Shown here piece by piece: positions 60,516 through 64,000 of a stretch of DNA of 64,000 nt. The position numbers and the translations under genes were made by a program. The stretch is from Anaerovibrio lipolyticus LB2005 (GTDB taxonomy: Bacteria; Bacillota; Negativicutes; Selenomonadales; Selenomonadaceae), in assembly GCF_000621545.1 (NCBI RefSeq), contig NZ_JHYA01000001.1:62001-126000 (forward strand). The letters run 5' to 3'. Under the pieces are notes generated by a model that worked only from the letters and a program-made list of their open reading frames with translations, did not search any database and had not been told where the DNA came from. Each line of letters opens with the position of its first letter. Positions within the stretch are counted from its first letter, which is position 1.

Positions 60516-60761
60516 TGGAGAATCCATCGTGAGCTGTACTATGAAGCTGACCAGCAGCGCGGAGAACTGGAAACAGAGATTAAGGAACTGAAAGCAAAGC
60601 ATCCGGGGGGCCGTCCTAAAACATCGAGAGATATCGAGTTAATTCTTGATTATGTTGAAAATCATTCACAACAGGCTACCGCTGCTCATTTCGGAATAAG
60701 CACAAGCACTCTCTACAGGATTCTGACAGATGCTGGTATGGTTAATCATCGGAAAAAGTGA
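60516..60761 (+). pseudogene. C-terminal HTH remnant of a recombinase-type protein
   Basis: A plus frame opening directly after a stop, without an ATG, encodes 81 residues: a coiled segment (ELYYEADQQRGELETEIKEL), GGRPKTSRDIELILDYVE and a helix-turn-helix ATAAHFGISTSTLYRIL. The GRP-then-HTH layout is that of resolvase/invertase C-termini. Its upstream part is missing, at the same place where the opposing remnant loses its N-terminus. Confidence 0.6.
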
Positions 60762-60810
60762 GACAGTAAAAGAAAATTTTCAGTATTAAATCCATTTTAT
60801 AAAGCAAAGA

Positions 60811-60833
60811 AGCTCCCAAACTGGGAGCTTTTA
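60811..60833. terminator. Intrinsic terminator
   Basis: AGCTCCCA / TGGGAGCT stem followed by TTTTAT on the plus strand; usable for the HTH remnant and weakly for the recombinase gene on the other strand. Confidence 0.75.
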
Positions 60834-60888
60834 TAATGCTTAAAATATCATTTTTTTGTCATAGAAAAGACTATTCAGTCATATTAAA

Positions 60889-61476
60889 TCATAATATGGA
60901 GGATTCAAGAACTTTCCATTCTCGCCTGCGGCGCACAAGAGTAGATTTGGATATGCCTAATTTTTCAGACACTTCCTTATAGCTCATACCTCTAGCCAGC
61001 AATTCCATAGCATAGTCTGTTTGTTTTTTGCTTAATCTTGGACGGCCCTCTTTGAATCCTGGCCTTTCTTTGGCTATCCTCTTACCTTCTTGCGTACGCT
61101 CGACTATCATATCTCTTTCAAATTCAGCAAAGGCAAGCATCATAGTGATCATCAGCTTATTGGCTGGTTTATTATCCATCAGCCCCATGTTCAGGACATT
61201 AACAGATACACCTCTGCCTATCAACTCCTGAATTAGCTGCACTCCCTGCCCTGCAGACCTGGCAAATCTATCCAACTTGGTTACAACAAGGGTATCACCC
61301 TCCTGCAATTTATCTATTAGCTTGGAAAATTCTGGGCGATTGGTTGTTGTACCAGTATAATACTCCTCTATTATTTCTGAAGCACCAGCTGCAATCAGTT
61401 TTTGCTTCTGATCTTCAAGACTGTTCCCATCTTTTGCTTGACCTGATGTGGACACTCTGGCATATCCATAAATCAT
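60889..61476 (-). CDS. Serine recombinase (resolvase/invertase family)
   Basis: A 195-aa small serine recombinase: MIYGYARVSTSGQAKDGNSL with the catalytic Ser 10, LVVTKLDRFARSAGQGVQLI (Asp, Arg, Arg), MMLAFAEFERDMIVERTQEG (catalytic Arg and E helix), and a C-terminal HTH_7 (SYKEVSEKLGISKSTLVRRR). It would resolve or invert DNA at short crossover sites. The ATG at 61476 has GGGAGG upstream. It is divergent from the toxin-antitoxin pair, with only 82 bases between starts. Confidence 0.92.
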   Translation of the reverse strand: MIYGYARVSTSGQAKDGNSLEDQKQKLIAAGASEIIEEYYTGTTTNRPEFSKLIDKLQEGDTLVVTKLDRFARSAGQGVQLIQELIGRGVSVNVLNMGLMDNKPANKLMITMMLAFAEFERDMIVERTQEGKRIAKERPGFKEGRPRLSKKQTDYAMELLARGMSYKEVSEKLGISKSTLVRRRREWKVLESSIL

Positions 61477-61491
61477 GTTACTTTGCCTCCC

Positions 61492-61521
61492 TTGAAAACT
61501 ACTATTTAATCGTAGTATAAT
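61492..61521 (+). promoter_or_regulatory. Toxin-antitoxin promoter
   Basis: TTGAAA (61492-61497), an 18-base spacer and TATAAT (61516-61521). A small dyad CTAC...GTAG within the spacer could be the autorepression site. Confidence 0.65.
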
Positions 61522-61558
61522 AATATCGAAATGAGTTATGAACTTCAGGAGAAATTTT

Positions 61559-61900
61559 ATGGTTATAAAACGCAAATTTATACTGGGAACAGCGTTTGAA
61601 AAGGAATGGGCTAATTTAAAATTAACAGATGATGACTTGCGTCGTCTACAGCATGACCTTTTATCAGACCCCAAAACTGGGCCAGTAATGAGAGGAACCG
61701 GCAGATTACGAAAAATGCGCTTTTCCTTTGAACACCGTGGAAAAAGCGGAAGCTGTAGAATATGCTATGTTGATTTTGAGAAAAAGGAAATAATTTATCT
61801 ATTAGTAATTTTTCCAAAAAATGAGCAGGAAAACCTAAGCATGACTGAGCGTAACATTCTCAAAAAGAAGATAGAAATTTTAGAGAAATCATTACGATGA
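61559..61900 (+). CDS. RelE/HigB-family toxin
   Basis: A 113-aa toxin of the RelE/ParE superfamily, HigB-like: AFEKEWANLKLTDDDLRRLQ, GPVMRGTGRLRKMRFSFEHR, then SCRICYVDFEKKEIIYLLVI and FPKNEQENLSMTERNILKKK. The Arg/Lys-rich strands and the terminal helix match mRNA interferases that cut translated mRNA. The ATG at 61559 has AGGAG upstream. Its stop overlaps an in-frame ATG of the antitoxin region, giving tight coupling in toxin-first order. Confidence 0.88.
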   Translation: MVIKRKFILGTAFEKEWANLKLTDDDLRRLQHDLLSDPKTGPVMRGTGRLRKMRFSFEHRGKSGSCRICYVDFEKKEIIYLLVIFPKNEQENLSMTERNILKKKIEILEKSLR

Positions 61901-61911
61901 GGAGTGATACT

Positions 61912-62217
61912 ATGAGCAAGGAATTTGACATTTTATCAACAGCATTGGACGAAGCTATACTTGATGCCAAATCCGGCAACAAAATTTTGAACTCAGAAAC
62001 TGTCTCCATTGAGATAGAACCACTTGTTGAATATAGTGCAGATACCATAAAAGATATAAGGAAACGTACTGGACTTACCCAGGCTTTGTTTGCTAAATGG
62101 ATAGGCGTATCCACCAGAACAGTGGAAGCATGGGAATCTGGTCGCAATAAACCATCTGGCCCGAGCAGCAGATTACTTAGCTTGCTCCAACAAAATAAAT
62201 TATCTATAGCCTACTAA
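61912..62217 (+). CDS. HTH antitoxin (HigA-type)
   Basis: A 101-aa XRE-family antitoxin. The C-terminal HTH is clear: TIKDIRKRTGLTQALFAKWI, GVSTRTVEAWESGRNKPSG. The N-terminal 50 residues would wrap the toxin. GAGGAG lies seven bases before the ATG at 61912, preferred over an earlier ATG at 61897. It follows the RelE-like toxin and should repress the shared promoter. Confidence 0.88.
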   Translation: MSKEFDILSTALDEAILDAKSGNKILNSETVSIEIEPLVEYSADTIKDIRKRTGLTQALFAKWIGVSTRTVEAWESGRNKPSGPSSRLLSLLQQNKLSIAY

Positions 62218-62241
62218 ATTAGTGGATGTATTTAATAAATT

Positions 62242-62269
62242 ATGGGACTGTATGTCCCATCTTTTTTTT
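62242..62269 (+). terminator. Terminator of the toxin-antitoxin operon
   Basis: ATGGGAC / GTCCCAT stem followed by an eight-T run. Confidence 0.9.
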
Positions 62270-62427
62270 CTTTATTTTTGACCATAAGTATTGACACTCT
62301 CTAACACCCTTATTTTATCATGTCTTACTTTTGTATTCAATACTGTTAAGTTTTGACTATATAGAATTCCATTCCCCGAAGGGGCTTTGACAGAGAAGAA
62401 ACTTAACGGGCATTTTTGCAATATAAA

Positions 62428-62449
62428 GGAGCCGCCATCTGGCGACTCC
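62428..62449 (-). terminator. Terminator of the type III-like gene
   Basis: GGAGTCGCCA / TGGCGGCTCC stem on the minus strand with a short T-rich tail, six bases past the stop codon. Confidence 0.75.
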
Positions 62450-62455
62450 AAAATT

Positions 62456-64000
62456 TTATTCTGTTTCCAGCACCGCGTCACATTCAAAGATATGGTTCAA
62501 CTCCTCATTGTTTGCAGCACTCAATACCTTATCTCTAATGCTTCTTATTGCCAAATCCAATCTATAGAAGCCTTTGACACCATTCCGGGACATTTCCCTG
62601 ATAAGCTGTACACGCCCTACTCTTGTTTCATTTTCAACATATTTTGCCAAGCCTTTAGCCTTAGGAAGATTATCTGCCAAATAGTCACCATGTGGCTCTA
62701 AAATATCAATTACATAGTCTGTATCTTTATCTCTACGGACAATAATAAAATCAGGATACATTGGCTTGGTTACATTATCCATATCATACGGAATACACAT
62801 TGCCCATGAGGCTCTTGAACGATTTCTGAGCCAACAGACAAAATCTTTGCGTTCAGCTTCCTCTTTTATAACTCCTTCTTCCCATGACTTAAGTTTTATC
62901 TTAGCAATTCCGGTATCTCTATCAGCATAAAGATGATAGTAATATTCCTTACCATCCACATCACCACGTTCACCTAAAAACTCTGGTAAGATAAAAGTAT
63001 GTTTTGATACCATGGAACTATTGGACATAATCCTATCATACGCCTGACGAATACTCTCATCAGGATTAATACCAATTTTTCGGCGGTATTTGTCCGTTAG
63101 CTCATAGAATTTAGACTTTGAATACTGGGCCAATTCCTTTTGGCAATCCACATCCTCAGAGTACATGATACAGTCAATGATTCCCTGGCTATAGCCACCT
63201 TTATCAAAACGGCCCAAATAAGCATTACAAATACCAAAATTCCCCAGCTTGGTTTCAGCAATTCTAAGGCGTCTTTCCATATCCGTGTCTACGGTGAACA
63301 GGCTTAAATCCTTTGACACACCTGTGATGCCGTTTTCCTGTAAAACATCATATTCTCTCAATGACATCTGAAATTCCAGATATTTCTTCGCCAACTCTTT
63401 GTATTTTCCCCTATTTTTCAGTGATTCAACAAAATTGCTGATAAATCCAGTTATTTCATCCATTATTATGTCTTGCAACCCAACAAAGATTTCCTTCTGA
63501 GTTAAAAGTGAAGCCAATTCAAACAAAGATTTCTTATAATCATTGACGGCTACCGTGCTAATGTTATATTTCAACAATGCAGTTTCATTGATAAATTTCA
63601 ATATTGCAGCTCTGTCTAATTCAAATTCCAATGGTATTTCCTCTGGAGAATTTATAGCGGTATTGGAATTCGTATTATTATTCCTGTTTGACACATCTAC
63701 ATTTCCGCCAACAGAGATATTGGTATCATGATTATTGTTTATCAATTCAGCCTTGCTTTCAGATAATGTCTTCTTAGCGTCCACATTAGCATCATCATAC
63801 GAGCCAGCATTTTCTGGATGATTAATGTTTGTAACAGGTTGCGGCACATTATTCTCCTGCCCATCATTATCAAACAGGCTTTGCATACCATCATTATGAT
63901 TAGGCACAGCCTTCTGTCTGGTAGGGGTATGGACGGTCAATCCGCCATTTCTGTGACCACTAACTTCCTCAGTTTCAATATAAGTAGGAATCTCGCCCCC
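62456..64000 (-). CDS. Type III restriction/DEAD helicase-like protein, C-terminal part
   Basis: The frame is open to the right edge, so the N-terminal part (probably the helicase) lies outside the window. The visible 514 residues contain an Asn/Asp-rich low-complexity linker (about 10-85 of the visible part) and then a folded region ending with a PD-(D/E)XK-like site: MYPDFIIVRRDKDTDYVIDI with LEPHGDYLADNLPKAKGLAK. This is the layout of Res subunits of type III systems and related DEAD helicases with C-terminal nuclease domains. A partner methylase would be expected beyond the window. Confidence 0.7.
   Translation of the reverse strand, partial: GGEIPTYIETEEVSGHRNGGLTVHTPTRQKAVPNHNDGMQSLFDNDGQENNVPQPVTNINHPENAGSYDDANVDAKKTLSESKAELINNNHDTNISVGGNVDVSNRNNNTNSNTAINSPEEIPLEFELDRAAILKFINETALLKYNISTVAVNDYKKSLFELASLLTQKEIFVGLQDIIMDEITGFISNFVESLKNRGKYKELAKKYLEFQMSLREYDVLQENGITGVSKDLSLFTVDTDMERRLRIAETKLGNFGICNAYLGRFDKGGYSQGIIDCIMYSEDVDCQKELAQYSKSKFYELTDKYRRKIGINPDESIRQAYDRIMSNSSMVSKHTFILPEFLGERGDVDGKEYYYHLYADRDTGIAKIKLKSWEEGVIKEEAERKDFVCWLRNRSRASWAMCIPYDMDNVTKPMYPDFIIVRRDKDTDYVIDILEPHGDYLADNLPKAKGLAKYVENETRVGRVQLIREMSRNGVKGFYRLDLAIRSIRDKVLSAANNEELNHIFECDAVLETE

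Noticed and set aside
60238-60591. Plus-strand 117-codon frame
   Set aside because: It is the shadow of the minus-strand phage recombination remnant and of the adjacent plus-strand HTH remnant, both of which have better protein-like sequence.
62272-62487. Minus-strand 71-codon frame after the type III-like gene
   Set aside because: It begins inside the end of that gene in another frame and crosses its terminator; no ribosome site.

Overview
The window looks like a chromosomal segment of a low-GC, anaerobic Firmicutes-type bacterium. My best guess is Negativicutes (Selenomonas/Anaerovibrio-like), inferred from the short HisG with a separate HisZ, a YerC-type TrpR homologue, strong GGAGG ribosome sites and many exported proteins; no marker gene proves it. 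Core chromosomal genes occupy about 18.2-47.4 kb, with accessory DNA on both sides.

Left accessory block (1-18.2 kb). From 1 to 10.2 kb there is a minus-strand phage-type replication module. In transcription order it holds an XRE regulator, a small zinc protein, a sigma-like HTH protein, DUF2800, DUF2815, a family A DNA polymerase, a Rha-type regulator, DUF4406, a DUF3987 primase/helicase, a VRR-NUC nuclease and the start of a helicase that runs off the left edge. Next comes a defence-like block (10.6-18.1 kb): a single polypeptide joining an HTH, a HsdR-N nuclease-like domain, an HsdM methylase and an HsdS-like domain; a cysteine-rich protein; an SF2 helicase with a C-terminal HELLH metallopeptidase motif; and a small helix-rich protein. 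The block ends at a 22-codon stump of a YaiI/YqxD gene (18178-18246), which I read as the island edge.

Core region (18.2-47.4 kb). It begins with small DUF1294 and DUF1653 genes, exported or lipoprotein genes and an unusual 471-aa sigma-like protein. It continues with rlmD, gph-like, an HD protein, hisZ, a yerC-type regulator, a biotin carboxylase, and a SagB-like oxidoreductase, membrane-anchored EIIA and recG operon. The full hisGDCBHAF-IE operon follows, with a promoter overlapped by a perfect palindrome and two 180-190 bp fold-back elements between hisF and hisIE. Then come a dicarboxylate symporter, a TauE/SafE exporter, GIY-YIG, cyclophilin, D,D-carboxypeptidase and M48 protease genes, and tRNA-Cys and tRNA-Gly.

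Right accessory block (47.4 kb to the edge). It starts at a truncated tRNA-Cys copy, followed by repeated GTGCAAC motifs, as expected for the end of an element integrated in a tRNA gene. It carries a phage HNH-like protein, a structured RNA with its own promoter and terminator and a possible 23-aa hydrophobic peptide, and a run of about twelve minus-strand genes of mostly unknown function (48.8-59.9 kb). These include a degenerate nucleotidyltransferase, a Sel1-type repeat protein and an ArdC-like metalloprotein. The block ends with two truncated gene remnants, a serine recombinase, a RelE/HTH toxin-antitoxin pair and the C-terminal part of a type III-like restriction or helicase protein cut by the window edge.

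The least explained parts are the 10.8-17.6 kb methylase/helicase-protease block, the 48.6-59.9 kb unknown cluster with its shared 45-bp gene junctions, and the paired fold-back elements inside the his operon.
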